This document shows, piece by piece, positions 1-10,309 of a stretch of 64,000 nucleotides of DNA. Under the pieces are notes generated by a model, which was not told where the DNA came from, did no database searches, and saw only the letters and a program-made list of their open reading frames with translations. The position numbers and the translations under genes are program-made. Origin of the DNA: Ancylobacter moscoviensis (lineage in GTDB: Bacteria; Pseudomonadota; Alphaproteobacteria; Rhizobiales; Xanthobacteraceae); contig NZ_VMBP01000001.1 of assembly GCF_007559435.1 (NCBI RefSeq), positions 869,406 through 933,405 on the forward strand. The letters run 5' to 3'. Every line of letters starts with the position of its first letter. The first letter of the stretch is position 1.

Positions 1-169
1 CACCCCGCCGGTCGGCACGGTGCTCAACGTCGTGTGCGGCGTCGGCCGGGTGAGCATGGAAGGCATCATTCGCGGCGTCTGGCCCTATGTCGTCGCCTAT
101 ACGGCGCTGATCGGGCTCTTCGTCGTGTTCCCGGAGATCATCACCGTGCCGGCGGGCTGGCTGCACTGA
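1..169 (+). CDS. TRAP transporter large permease (DctM-type), C-terminal fragment
   Basis: Only the last 55 residues are present; the reading frame enters at base 2 and stops with TGA at 167-169. The fragment starts with TPPVGTVLNV, the Pro-Pro-Val-Gly element found near the last transmembrane segments of DctM-family permeases, and ends in a hydrophobic helix (AYTALIGLFVVFPEII). DctM is the large membrane subunit of tripartite ATP-independent periplasmic transporters, driving ion-coupled uptake of a solute delivered by the DctP protein. The next gene on the same strand, 44 bases away, encodes exactly such a DctP protein, which supports the call. The substrate is unknown and the rest of the gene lies outside the window. 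Confidence 0.8.
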   Translation, partial: TPPVGTVLNVVCGVGRVSMEGIIRGVWPYVVAYTALIGLFVVFPEIITVPAGWLH

Positions 170-213
170 CAGCGGCCGCGCCGGCCAATATCGACGCCAA
201 GGAGGAAACACGC

Positions 214-1227
214 ATGAAGAAATGGCTGCTTACCGCCGCCGCGGCGGCACTCACCCTGTCGTTCGGCGCCCACGCCTACGCGCAGAACATCCAGCCCCGG
301 CTGATCCGCTTCGGCTACGGCCTCAATGAGGACAGCAATCAGGGCCGCGCCGCCCGCTTCTTCGCCGAGGAGGTCGCCAAACGCTCCGGCGGTAAGCTGA
401 AGGTGCGCACCTTCGGCGCCGCCACGCTCGGCCCCGACCCGCAGATGCAGAACGCGCTCATTGGCGGGGCGCAGGAGATGATGGTCGGCTCCACCGCGAC
501 GCTCGTCGGTACGGTGAAGGAGTTCGCCATCTGGGACGTGCCCTTCATGTTCGCCAACGAGAAGGAAGCCGACGCGGTGCTCGACGGCCCGGTCGGGCAG
601 AAGCTGCTCGACAAGCTGCAGGAGAAGGGCCTCGTCGGCCTCGTCTATTGGGAGAACGGCTTCCGCAACCTGACCAACAGCCGGCACAAGATCGAGAAGG
701 CCGAGGACCTGCAGGGCGTGAAGCTGCGGGTGATGCAGAACCCCGTCTTCATCGACACCTTCAAGGCCGCCGGCGCCAACGCCGTGCCGCTCGCCTTCGC
801 CGAGCTGTTCACCGCGCTGGAGACCAAGGCGGTGGACGGGCAGGAGAACCCGTACACCACCATCGTCTCGTCGAAGTTCTACGAGGTTCAGAAGTACCTC
901 ACCGTCACCAACCACGTGTACAGCCCGTGGATCATGACGGCGAGCAAGGTGTGGTGGGACAAGCTCTCGCCGGACGAGCAGAAGATCCTCATCGACGCGG
1001 CCGTCGCCTCGCGCGACTTCGAGCGCGCCGACACCCGCGCCGAGGCCGCGAAGGCGCTCGACCAGCTCAAGGCCGATGGCATGGACGTCACCGTCATGCC
1101 GCCGGAAGAGGTCGCCAAGCTGCGCGAGAAGGCGGCGCCGGTGACCAAGACCGTGATCGACAGCGTCGGCCAGCCGCTCTGGGACGAGGTGCAGGCCGAA
1201 ATCCGCAAGACGCGCGGGACGAACTGA
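214..1227 (+). CDS. TRAP transporter solute-binding protein, DctP family
   Basis: A 337-residue periplasmic binding protein. The start ATG at 214 was chosen because GGAGGAA lies 9 bases upstream and it opens a classical signal peptide (MKKWLLTAAAAALTL..., cleavage likely after AYA). The mature part begins with IRFGYGLNEDSNQGRAA, the usual first beta strand of DctP proteins. It also carries the family's central segment with KLRVMQNPVF, where the conserved arginine that normally contacts a ligand carboxylate is found, and the later VDGQENPYTT motif. Family knowledge therefore suggests an organic acid ligand. It follows the DctM permease end and probably closes that operon. The identity of the acid cannot be read from the sequence. 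Confidence 0.88.
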   Translation: MKKWLLTAAAAALTLSFGAHAYAQNIQPRLIRFGYGLNEDSNQGRAARFFAEEVAKRSGGKLKVRTFGAATLGPDPQMQNALIGGAQEMMVGSTATLVGTVKEFAIWDVPFMFANEKEADAVLDGPVGQKLLDKLQEKGLVGLVYWENGFRNLTNSRHKIEKAEDLQGVKLRVMQNPVFIDTFKAAGANAVPLAFAELFTALETKAVDGQENPYTTIVSSKFYEVQKYLTVTNHVYSPWIMTASKVWWDKLSPDEQKILIDAAVASRDFERADTRAEAAKALDQLKADGMDVTVMPPEEVAKLREKAAPVTKTVIDSVGQPLWDEVQAEIRKTRGTN

Positions 1228-1351
1228 CGCCATCCGTCGTCGTGAAGATGCAGGCGCGGCAACCTGACGGGTGCCGCGCCTGTTGCTTGCGCCCCGGCCT
1301 TGCGTGCTATCCACGGCGACGGCCCTGTCCGTCGGGCCCGGGGAGACGCGC

Positions 1352-3187
1352 ATGAAGGCGAGCGGGACAGCGATATTCCCAAGCATGGCCCTCGTCCTGG
1401 CGCTTGCCTCGGCGGTGATGGCCCCGACATCCGCCGTGGCGAATGATGATGTGCTCCGGCGCACCGCCGATCCCGCCCAGCAGGTGCTGCAGACCGTCGA
1501 TTACGCCAACACCCGCTATTCCCGCCTCGACCGGATCAACGCCGGCAATGTCGGCCAGCTCCAGGTGGCCTGGACCTTCTCGACCGGCGTGCTGCGCGGC
1601 CACGAGGGCAGCCCGCTGGTCGTCGACGGCGTGATGTATGTCCATACGCCCTTTCCCAACGTGGTCTACGCGCTCGATCTCGACAATGACGGGCGCATCC
1701 TGTGGAAATACGAGCCGCAGCAGGACCGCGACGTCGCCGCCATCATGTGCTGCGATCTGGTCTATCGCGGCCTCGCCTATGCGCAGGGGCTGGTGTTCCT
1801 GCATCAGGCCGATACGACCCTCGTCGCGCTCGACGCGAAGACCGGCGCGGTGCGCTGGAAGGTGGCGAACGGCGATCCCAGGAAGGGCGAGACCAACACC
1901 GCCACGGTGATGCCGGTGAAGGACAAGCTGATCGTCGGCATCGCCGGCGCCGAGTTCGGTGCGCGCGGCCATATCAGCGCCTACAACATCGCCGACGGCA
2001 CGCTGGCCTGGCGTGCCTATTCCACCGGCCCGGACGCCGAGATACTGCTCGATCCGCAGAAGACCACCGAACTCGGCAAGCCGGTCGGCCCGGATTCCTC
2101 GCTGAAGAGCTGGGAGGGCGACCAGTGGAAGATCGGCGGCGGCGCGCCGTGGGGGTGGTTCGCCTATGATCCGGCGCTGAACCTCGTCTATTACGGCAGC
2201 GCCAACCCCGGCACCTGGAACCCTTCCCAGCGCCCGGGCGACAACAAATGGGCGATGACCATCTTCGCCCGCGACGCCGACACCGGGGTGGCGCGCTGGG
2301 TCTACCAGATGACGCCGCACGACCAGTGGGACTATGACGGCGTGAACGAGATGATCCTGACCGATCAGCCCGTCGACGGCCGCATGCGCAGGCTGCTCAC
2401 CCATTTCGACCGCAACGGCTTCGCCTACACGCTCGATCGCGCGACCGGCGAACTGCTGGTGGCGGAGAAGTTCGAGCCCGGCGTGAACTGGGCGACCGGC
2501 GTCGACATGGACGAGACAAGCCCGACCTATGGGCGGCCGATCCTCGATCCAAAATACGGCACGGAGGCCGAGGGCGAGGATGTGACCTATAGCGGCATCT
2601 GCCCCGCCGCCATCGGCGCGAAGAACCAGCAGCCGGCGGCCTTCTCGCCGCAAACCGGCCTGTTCTACGTGCCGGGCAGCGCGCTGTGCATGGACTACGA
2701 GCCGTTCCATGTCGATTACGCCGCCGGCCAACCCTATGTCGGCGCGACGCTCACCATGTATCCGGCGCCCGGAGGCGAGGGGCGGACCGGGCGGTTCATT
2801 GCCTGGGACAATGTGAAGGGGCGTGTCGTCTGGCAGGTGCCGGAGCGCTTCTCGGTCTGGTCCGGCGCCCTCGCCACGGCGGGCGGCGTGGTGTTCTACG
2901 GCACGCTGGAAGGCTATCTGAAGGCCGTCGATGCCCGGACCGGGAAAGAGCTCTACCGCTTCCGGACGCCCTCCGGCATCGTCGGCAACGTCATGACCTA
3001 CGAGCATCGCGGCAGGCAGTACGTCGCCGTGCTGTCGGGCGTCGGCGGCTGGGCCGGCATCGGGCTTGCCGCCGGTCTCGCCGATCCCAATGCCGGCTCG
3101 GGCGCGAAGGACGCCTATGCCGCGCTCGGCAGCTACACCGCGCTGGGCGGCCAGCTCACCGTCTTCGCGCTTCCGGGCGGACGGTAG
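1352..3187 (+). CDS. xoxF: PQQ-dependent alcohol dehydrogenase, XoxF-like (lanthanide type)
   Basis: A 611-residue quinoprotein, close to the usual length of methanol dehydrogenase large subunits. ATG at 1352 follows GGGGAG and starts a signal peptide (cleavage likely near AVA), so the enzyme is periplasmic. Visible hallmarks are the vicinal cysteines Cys133-Cys134 (CCD) that contact PQQ, repeated beta-propeller tryptophan motifs, and [13 protein letters not shown] at about residues 321-333. In that motif Asp327 is the catalytic base, and Asp329, two residues later, is the extra acid that distinguishes lanthanide-dependent XoxF enzymes from calcium MxaF enzymes, which have alanine there. The reaction would be oxidation of methanol or another short alcohol with electrons passed to a cytochrome c. 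No xoxG cytochrome, xoxJ or pqq gene is adjacent, so its partners must lie elsewhere. Assignment to XoxF rather than another lanthanide quinoprotein is likely but not proven. Confidence 0.82.
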   Translation: MKASGTAIFPSMALVLALASAVMAPTSAVANDDVLRRTADPAQQVLQTVDYANTRYSRLDRINAGNVGQLQVAWTFSTGVLRGHEGSPLVVDGVMYVHTPFPNVVYALDLDNDGRILWKYEPQQDRDVAAIMCCDLVYRGLAYAQGLVFLHQADTTLVALDAKTGAVRWKVANGDPRKGETNTATVMPVKDKLIVGIAGAEFGARGHISAYNIADGTLAWRAYSTGPDAEILLDPQKTTELGKPVGPDSSLKSWEGDQWKIGGGAPWGWFAYDPALNLVYYGSANPGTWNPSQRPGDNKWAMTIFARDADTGVARWVYQMTPHDQWDYDGVNEMILTDQPVDGRMRRLLTHFDRNGFAYTLDRATGELLVAEKFEPGVNWATGVDMDETSPTYGRPILDPKYGTEAEGEDVTYSGICPAAIGAKNQQPAAFSPQTGLFYVPGSALCMDYEPFHVDYAAGQPYVGATLTMYPAPGGEGRTGRFIAWDNVKGRVVWQVPERFSVWSGALATAGGVVFYGTLEGYLKAVDARTGKELYRFRTPSGIVGNVMTYEHRGRQYVAVLSGVGGWAGIGLAAGLADPNAGSGAKDAYAALGSYTALGGQLTVFALPGGR

Positions 3188-3198
3188 CGCTTCAAGGT

Positions 3199-3229
3199 GT
3201 CGGCGGGCGGCGGGCCGTCACCCGCCGAC
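3199..3229. terminator. Hairpin between convergent genes (possible bidirectional terminator)
   Basis: A perfect 9-bp inverted repeat (GTCGGCGGG ... CCCGCCGAC) with a 13-base loop sits 11 bases after the dehydrogenase stop and overlaps the last codons of the convergent ROK gene. There is no T tract, so intrinsic termination is only a suggestion. Confidence 0.35.
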
Positions 3230-4414
3230 GAGTTCGCCGTCGCTGTCGCCGAGATGGCGGTATTGCGGATCCAGCATCGCAAGCACGGGAAGCGTCGCCG
3301 CGCCGCGCGCCACCGCATCGGCGCCGAGATCGGCCCGCATGAGGCGGGGAAGCTGTCGGTTGGTGAGCGAGATGGAGTCGTAGAGCGGCTCCACCCGCTC
3401 GATGAGCGCCTCGATCAGCCATGCCGGCGCATCGCCGCCGAACATGATGGTTTGCGGATCGAACAGGTTCTCCAGCGTGTTGATGCCGCTCCGCAGCGGT
3501 TCGGTCGCTTCGGAGAGCCATGCCGTCACCAGCGGGTGGCTGGCGGAGAGTTCGTTCTCGATCCGGTGCATGTCGTGCATCTCGACGCCGCACTCGCCGA
3601 GATAGCGCGTCAGCGAATCCACCGAGACGTAGGTCTCCAGGCATCCATGCTTGCCGCAGATGCAGCTATGCCCTCCGGGCACCGCGATGGTGTGGCCGAG
3701 CTCGCCGGCATTGCCGTTGGCGCCGCCGAAGGCCGAGCCGTTCGTCATGATGCCGGAGCCGAGGCCGTTGCCGAGATAGAGATAGACGAAGTGCCGGAGC
3801 TTGCGCGCCGCCGTGCCGAAGCGCCACTCGGCCGTTACCGCGCATTGCCCGTCATTGGCCAGTGCCACCGGGAGCCCCGTTGCCTCTCGCAGGGCCTGAC
3901 GCAGGATCAGCCCGTCCCAGCCTGGCAGGCGCGGCGGGCTCATGCTGGGCACGCCGAAGGGACCGGGCGTGGCGAGGCCGATGCCGAGAAAGCGGCTGGT
4001 GTCGATGCCGGCCTGCTCAAGAAGGGCAGGCACTTGGCCGGCGAGGTCCTGCGCCACGCGGCCGGCATCGACGCTGCTGAGCGGTCGCGCCTCGCGATGG
4101 CGCACCTCGCCGCCCAGATTCATGACCACGGCGGCGGCGCGGCCGAAATCGACGTGGAAGCCGATGGTGTAGGCACCGTCAGGATGGATGGCGACGGGCT
4201 TCGGCGGCTTGCCGACGCGCCGCTCTCCCGACTTCTCCTCCCGCACGAAGCCGAGCGCGAGGAGTTCGTCCACCAGATCCGACGTCGCCTGCTTCGACAG
4301 GCCGGTGGTCTCGGAGATGGCGATGCGCGGCAGCGGCCCGTGGATGCGGATCGCTTCGAAGACGACCCACTGATTGACGAGCTTCGACTTCACCGCATTG
4401 GTCGCGCGCAGCAT
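3218..4414 (-). CDS. ROK-family transcriptional regulator (XylR/NagC type)
   Basis: A 398-residue protein combining a winged helix at about residues 13-70 (ISETTGLSKQATSDLVDELLALGFV) with a C-terminal ROK sugar-kinase-like domain. The ROK part shows GIGLATPGPFG, the glycine-rich GNGLGSGI phosphate-loop region, and the zinc motif CICGKHGCLE. ROK regulators of this layout bind a sugar or sugar phosphate and release operators of sugar-uptake genes. The gene is divergent from a CUT1 sugar ABC operon that starts 114 bases away, and an imperfect 25-bp palindrome lies between them. It is therefore probably the local repressor. Whether the kinase domain is catalytically active is not evident; most regulators of this type are not enzymes. 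Confidence 0.88.
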   Translation of the reverse strand: MLRATNAVKSKLVNQWVVFEAIRIHGPLPRIAISETTGLSKQATSDLVDELLALGFVREEKSGERRVGKPPKPVAIHPDGAYTIGFHVDFGRAAAVVMNLGGEVRHREARPLSSVDAGRVAQDLAGQVPALLEQAGIDTSRFLGIGLATPGPFGVPSMSPPRLPGWDGLILRQALREATGLPVALANDGQCAVTAEWRFGTAARKLRHFVYLYLGNGLGSGIMTNGSAFGGANGNAGELGHTIAVPGGHSCICGKHGCLETYVSVDSLTRYLGECGVEMHDMHRIENELSASHPLVTAWLSEATEPLRSGINTLENLFDPQTIMFGGDAPAWLIEALIERVEPLYDSISLTNRQLPRLMRADLGADAVARGAATLPVLAMLDPQYRHLGDSDGELVGG

Positions 4415-4430
4415 GTCGGCCTTTCGGAAA

Positions 4431-4455
4431 TTAATAAGTCATCTTGACGGATTAA
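4431..4455. promoter_or_regulatory. Candidate operator for the ROK regulator
   Basis: TTAATAAGTCA-TCT-TGACGGATTAA is an inverted repeat in which 9 of 11 positions per arm match. It lies 16 bases upstream of the ROK start codon and 73 bases upstream of the ABC binding-protein gene. It stands out as AT-rich in a GC-rich genome and resembles operators expected for ROK proteins. A TTGACA element at 4459-4464 may be the -35 of the rightward promoter, but no good -10 follows. Confidence 0.45.
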
Positions 4456-4528
4456 TTATTGACAGGGAACGGGTGACCCCACACTCTGCGCGGCAAGGCG
4501 TAGTTCAAAAGCCAGAAGGGGTCCATCC

Positions 4529-5815
4529 ATGTCCATCCAGATGTCGCGCCGCGGCATGCTCCAGGCCGCCGCGGCGGCCGGTGCCGCTGCCGCTTTGCCG
4601 TTCGGCCTTTCCTCCCATGCCGCCGCTGAGGAAGCGCTCACCGTCTTCGGCCCGCTGCCGCCCGACCCGGCGCCGCCGGGCGCGGCCAAGTTCTCGGAAG
4701 CGGCGTTCGAGGCGTGGAAGAAGGCGCACGGCGCCTCGGTGACCTACGACCTTCTGGCCTGGCCGCAGCTGCACGACCGCATGGCGACCGCCTTCGCGTC
4801 CGGATCGGCGCCGTGGGACGTGATCTACATGTGCGGCTGGGTGCCGGAATTCGTCTCGTTCCTGACGCCTTTCGCCGACGAACTGCCCAAGTCCCTCGTC
4901 GACGACCTGCCCGCCTCGAGTTTCGAGACCGTGACCTGGCAGGGCAAGCGCTACGGAGCGATATTCACCCTCTCCCTGCTGACCCTCTTCTACAACAAGG
5001 AGCACCTCGCCGAGGTCGGCTTCAACGAAGCGCCGAAGAACTGGGACGAGTTCAAGCGGGCGACCAAGGAGCTCACGCGCAACGGCCGCTTCGGCTTTGT
5101 CGCGAACTACGGCGATCCCGCCGGCATCGGCGGTACGGCGAGCTACTGGATGGCGTTCCTCCAGCAGGCCGGCGGCAAGATGTATGGCGAGGACGGCATG
5201 CCCGTCTTCAAGAGTGACGCCGGCGTCGCCGCCCTGCAGATGATGATGGACCTGATGGCCGCCGGTACCGATCCCGGCTCGATCTCCTATGCCAGCATCA
5301 ACGACTCCACCAACGTGCTGCTCGCGGGCCGCGCCTCGATGATGATGAACTGGCCCTTCATGTGGAACGCGGCGCAGGATCCGGCGCAGTCGCAGATCGT
5401 CGGCAAGCTCGCCAGCGCCATCCTGCCGGCGGGTCCGGCCGGCAGTGCCTCGATTGATGGCACCGACGCATGGACGGTCAGCAAGGCCAGCAAGAATCCG
5501 GCTCTCGCCCGCCAGCTCGTTGAATTCTACCTCGATGCCGAGGTGCAGAAGCGCCAGGCGCTGGACACGGGCTGGCTGCCGATCCGCCTTTCCGTGCTTG
5601 CGGACCCGGAGGTGCAGCAGAAGCTGCCCAATGCCGCCGTGGTGCTGGAACAGGCGAAACACCCCTACAACAGCTTCGTCACGCCCGACTTCAACCAGGT
5701 GACCCAGGCCGTCGGCACGGAAGTGCAGAAGGCGCTGCAGGGCCAGAAGACGGCGGCTCAGGCCATCGCCGACGCATCCGACCTCGTCACCGCGATCGTG
5801 AAGCGCCGCGGCTGA
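4529..5815 (+). CDS. Sugar ABC transporter substrate-binding protein (CUT1 family)
   Basis: A 428-residue extracellular solute-binding protein of family 1. The N terminus has a twin-arginine-like signal (SRRGMLQAAAAAG), with cleavage near AAA-EE, so export may be by the Tat route. The mature part shows family-1 features: the AWPQLHDRMATAFASG segment, DVIYMCGWVPEF, a YNKEHLAEVGF strand followed by PKNWDEF, and a MMMNWPFMWN segment late in the protein. It delivers a sugar or sugar derivative to the two permeases encoded directly downstream. The start at 4529 has only a weak ribosome site upstream (AAGAAGGGG at about 4514). The divergent ROK regulator suggests sugar-responsive control. The ligand is unknown. 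Confidence 0.88.
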   Translation: MSIQMSRRGMLQAAAAAGAAAALPFGLSSHAAAEEALTVFGPLPPDPAPPGAAKFSEAAFEAWKKAHGASVTYDLLAWPQLHDRMATAFASGSAPWDVIYMCGWVPEFVSFLTPFADELPKSLVDDLPASSFETVTWQGKRYGAIFTLSLLTLFYNKEHLAEVGFNEAPKNWDEFKRATKELTRNGRFGFVANYGDPAGIGGTASYWMAFLQQAGGKMYGEDGMPVFKSDAGVAALQMMMDLMAAGTDPGSISYASINDSTNVLLAGRASMMMNWPFMWNAAQDPAQSQIVGKLASAILPAGPAGSASIDGTDAWTVSKASKNPALARQLVEFYLDAEVQKRQALDTGWLPIRLSVLADPEVQQKLPNAAVVLEQAKHPYNSFVTPDFNQVTQAVGTEVQKALQGQKTAAQAIADASDLVTAIVKRRG

Positions 5816-5823
5816 TCGGTCCG

Positions 5824-6729
5824 ATGGCGTCCCAGGCCACCTTTGAACAGCGCCGGCGGTCCGCCGGCCTGTTCCTCGTCGCGCCGGCGATCGTCGTCCT
5901 TCTGGCGATCCTCGGCTATCCCATCCTGGAATCCATGATGCTGGCCCTGCAAAGGGTCCAGCTCAACGCCGGCGAGATCCAGCGCAGCTTCATCGGGCTC
6001 GGCAATTTCCAGCGGCTGCTGGCGGACGAGACCTTTCGCCATGCGGCGCTCAACACGCTCTATTTCTCCGTCGCCGAGGTGGTGCTGGTCGTCGTGCTGG
6101 GCTTCGGCGTCGCCCTCCTGCTCAACCATCCGCTCGGCCGGCCGGGCTTCTTCCGCATCCTGCTGGTCGTGCCATGGGCTATCGCGCCGGTGGCGAACGC
6201 CGTGCTGTGGAAATGGATCCTCAACGCCAATTATGGCGTGCTGAACGGCATCCTGCAGTCGCTGGGGCTGATCGACTATTATCAGGTGTGGCTCGGCTCG
6301 CCGTTCTCGGCGCTGAACTTCCTGCTGCTGGTCGACGTCTGGAAGTCCGTGCCCTTCGTCGCCCTGCTGCTGCTGGCCGGGCTCCAGCGCGTGCCCTCCA
6401 TCCTCTACCGTGCCGCCTATATGGACGGCGCCAGCCGTCTCCAGGCCTTCCGGCATGTCACCCTTCCCTCGATGCGCGGCGCCGTCGCCATCGCGGTGGT
6501 GCTCCAGACCATCTGGTCGCTGCGCGTGTTCGATCTGGTCTTCGTGCTGACGCGCGGCGGGCCGGCGGACGCCACGGTGCTGCTGAACTTCCTGGCCTAC
6601 CGGGTCACGTTCAACTTCCTCGACATCGGCTACGGCGCGGCCATCGCCAACGTCATCTTCGTCCTGACGCTGCTGCTGGCGATCCTCTACATCCGGCTGG
6701 TCCGGCCGGCGGAAGGAGCCGCGCGATGA
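5824..6729 (+). CDS. Sugar ABC transporter permease (MalF/UgpA type)
   Basis: A 301-residue inner-membrane protein with about six hydrophobic helices, starting 8 bases after the binding-protein stop. Near residues 200-220 it has the EAA-type coupling loop (YRAAYMDGASRLQAFRHVTLPSM) that docks on the ATPase, in the form typical of CUT1 first permeases. It should form a heterodimer with the next gene product and make the sugar channel. Its TGA overlaps the ATG of the next gene, a sign of translational coupling within the operon. Confidence 0.9.
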   Translation: MASQATFEQRRRSAGLFLVAPAIVVLLAILGYPILESMMLALQRVQLNAGEIQRSFIGLGNFQRLLADETFRHAALNTLYFSVAEVVLVVVLGFGVALLLNHPLGRPGFFRILLVVPWAIAPVANAVLWKWILNANYGVLNGILQSLGLIDYYQVWLGSPFSALNFLLLVDVWKSVPFVALLLLAGLQRVPSILYRAAYMDGASRLQAFRHVTLPSMRGAVAIAVVLQTIWSLRVFDLVFVLTRGGPADATVLLNFLAYRVTFNFLDIGYGAAIANVIFVLTLLLAILYIRLVRPAEGAAR

Positions 6730-7570
6730 GCTATGCCCTCTATCGCCGCGGCGGGCCGGGGTTGCGGCTGGTCACCATCGTCGGGCTGGTCCTGTTCGTC
6801 GTCTGGTCGGCGGCTCCCGTGGTGTGGCTGATCCTGTCCAGCCTGCTTCAGCAGAAGGCGCTGATCGCCCGGCCGCCGGACCTGTCGCCGGCGAACCTGA
6901 CGCTCGACAATTTCGTCACCGTCGTCGCCTCGGCGGCGGCGCTCGGGCGGGGCATCCTGAACTCGCTGATCGTGGCGCTGTTCTCGACCGCGGTGGCGCT
7001 CGCCCTCGGCGCGCCAGCCGCCTATGCACTGGCGCGGCTGTCGGTGCCGCGTGCCAATGCCATCGCCTTCCTCGTGCTGGCGACGCAGATGCTGCCGAGC
7101 ATCGCCATCGCCATTCCGCTGTTTCTCGTCATCAGCCGCATAGGCCTGATCGACAACGTGTTCTCGCTCGGCGTGGTCTATCTCTCCTTCAACCTGCCGA
7201 TCGTGATCTGGATCCTGCGCGGTTTCTTCCTCGGCATTCCCGCTGGGCTGGAGAAGGCGGCCGCGATCGACGGCGCGGGGGTGCTGCGCACCTTCTGGCA
7301 CATCGTGCTGCCCATCTCGATCCCGCCGCTCGGTGCCGCCGCCGTCTTCGCCTTCGTCGAGGCGTGGAACGAGTTCTTCTTCGCCCTGATCCTCACGCGC
7401 CAGTCGGCGCAGACCGTTCCCCTGGTGATCGCCGCCTTCGCCGGCCAGTACCAGACCGTGTTCGGCCAGATGATGGCGGCTGCCCTCATCAGCGTCGTGC
7501 CGGTGATCGTGCTGGCCGTCGTGTTCCGCGACTGGATCGTTCGCGGCTTCGCCGACGGGATGATGAAAGG

Positions 7571-7574
<4 letters not shown>
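6726..7574 (+). CDS. Sugar ABC transporter permease (MalG/UgpE type)
   Basis: A 282-residue second permease subunit. The start ATG at 6726 overlaps the preceding stop as ATGA. The protein has six predicted helices, a conserved PSIAIAIPLFLVISRIGLID stretch, and the coupling loop EKAAAIDGAGVLRTFWHIVLPIS followed by a conserved WNEFFFALIL segment, which is usual for MalG-like proteins. It pairs with the upstream permease. Its own stop again overlaps the ATPase start as ATGA. Confidence 0.9.
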
Positions 7575-8656
<1,082 letters not shown>

Positions 8657-8702
8657 TCCGCGGCGGCCGCCGGGCCGCTGCGCCAACTTGAAAAGGTGCG
8701 TC

Positions 8703-10085
8703 ATGAATAAGCCCGTTCTGCCGAACTCCGTGGAGGCACGGGACATCGCCTACCATCTTCATTCGCAGACCAACCCGACGCTCATGGAGGAGCGCGGCCC
8801 GCTCGTGGTGGCGCGCGGCGAGGGCGTGCGCATCTACGACGAAGCCGGCAAGTCCTATATCGACGCGATGGCCGGGCTCTGGTGCGCCTCTCTCGGCTTC
8901 TCCAACGAGCGCCTCGCGGCGGCGGCGGGCCGGCAATATGCCCAGCTCGGCTTCTACCACACCTTCTTCCAACGGACGATGGAAGGGGTGGCGACGCTGG
9001 CGGAGAAGCTGGTCGAGCTCACCGGCATGGAAGGCGGCAAGGCCTATTTCGCCACCTCGGGCTCGGAAGCCAACGAGACCATGGTGAAGCTCGCCTGGGT
9101 CTACCACACGGTTCGCGGCAAGCCGACGAAGCGCAAGGTGATCGCGCGCGACCGGGCCTTCCACGGCTCGACCATCGCCGCCGCCTCCATGTGTGGGCTC
9201 GGCTTCATGCACCGGGAGTTCGGACTGCCGCTGCCGGGCTTCCTGCACACGATCTGCCCCGATCCCTATCGCGGCATGCTGGAGGGAGAGGACGAGGCGG
9301 CCTTTGTCGAGCGTCTCGCCGCCGAGCTGGAGAAGCTGATCCTGCGTGAGGGCCCCGATTCCATCGCCGCCTTCATCGCCGAGCCGATCAATGCCGGCGG
9401 CGGCATCATCCTGCCGCCGAAGGGTTATTTCGCGCGCATCCAGCAGGTGCTGAAGAAGTACGACATCCTGTTCCTCGACGACGAGATCGTCTGCGGTTTC
9501 GGCCGCACCGGCAACTGGTTCGGCAAGGAGACGGTGGAGGCCAGCCCGGACATGATGGCGCTCGCCAAGGGTCTATCGTCCTCCTACTTCCCGATCTCCG
9601 CCGTCGTCGTGGCGCCGGCGATCTACGAGGCGGTGAAGGAATTCAACAAGGCCGGCGGTAATTTCGGCCACGGCTTCACCAATTCCGGTCATCCCGTCGG
9701 CGTGGCGGTCGCGCTGGAGGCCATCAAGATCTACGAGGAGATGGGCATCGTCGAACACGTGCGCACGATGGGCGCGCGCCTGCGCGGCCATTTCGAGCGC
9801 ATCGGTGCCGCCTCGCCGATCGTCGGGCAGGTGCGCGGCGCGGGCCTGATGCTCGGCATCGAGCTGGTGGCGGATAAGCAGAGCCGCGCGCCGCTCGATC
9901 CTCACCTCCAAGCGGGGCCGGCCTTCGACCAGATCGCCTATGAAAACGGCCTCATCGCCCGCTGCATGGGCGACGTGCTGGGCTTCTCGCCGCCGCTGAT
10001 CGTCAACGAGGCGGAGGTCGACGAGATCGCCGAGCGCTGCGAGGCGAGCCTCAAGCAGCTCGAACGCAAGCTCGGCGTCGCCTGA
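8703..10085 (+). CDS. PLP-dependent class III aminotransferase
   Basis: A 460-residue fold-type I aminotransferase. ATG 8703 was preferred over an upstream TTG because AAAAGG sits 6 bases before it. The class III signature is clear: FLDDEIVCGFGRTGNWF supplies the aspartate that holds the pyridine nitrogen, and the Schiff-base lysine is Lys289 in LAKGLSSSYFP. ATSGSEANE and AFHGSTIAA are phosphate- and ring-contact loops. Members of this subgroup usually move the amino group of omega-amino acids, beta-alanine, amines or polyamines to pyruvate or 2-oxoglutarate. It lies 46 bases after the sugar ATPase and may be read through from it, and a strong terminator follows. The substrate is unknown; the polyamine-type ABC operon nearby makes an amine plausible. 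Confidence 0.87.
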   Translation: MNKPVLPNSVEARDIAYHLHSQTNPTLMEERGPLVVARGEGVRIYDEAGKSYIDAMAGLWCASLGFSNERLAAAAGRQYAQLGFYHTFFQRTMEGVATLAEKLVELTGMEGGKAYFATSGSEANETMVKLAWVYHTVRGKPTKRKVIARDRAFHGSTIAAASMCGLGFMHREFGLPLPGFLHTICPDPYRGMLEGEDEAAFVERLAAELEKLILREGPDSIAAFIAEPINAGGGIILPPKGYFARIQQVLKKYDILFLDDEIVCGFGRTGNWFGKETVEASPDMMALAKGLSSSYFPISAVVVAPAIYEAVKEFNKAGGNFGHGFTNSGHPVGVAVALEAIKIYEEMGIVEHVRTMGARLRGHFERIGAASPIVGQVRGAGLMLGIELVADKQSRAPLDPHLQAGPAFDQIAYENGLIARCMGDVLGFSPPLIVNEAEVDEIAERCEASLKQLERKLGVA

Positions 10086-10141
10086 CGCGTGTCATGCCGG
10101 GGCGCTCGCCACCCGCGCGGCGACGTCCCGGAACGACGGAG

Positions 10142-10174
10142 GGGGCACACGGCGGCTTGCCGCGTGCCCCTTTT
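10142..10174 (+). terminator. Rho-independent terminator after the aminotransferase gene
   Basis: A GC-rich hairpin (7 bp, one A-C mismatch, then 4 bp; arms GGGGCACACGGC and GCCGCGTGCCCC; 5-base loop) is followed at once by TTTT. It lies 57 bases after the aminotransferase stop and closes the transcription unit that begins at the sugar ABC operon. Confidence 0.75.
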
Positions 10175-10309
10175 CCGCTTGCGGTGGCGATCCGCTACAC
10201 TTCCGGTGGGACGCGATCGCGGACGTCCGTCTTCGAATAGCCGTTCCCAAAGCGCGCGCGCCGGTGCAGGTATGCGCGGGGTCCGTCGTCGCCCGGGGAA
10301 TGTCGGTTC

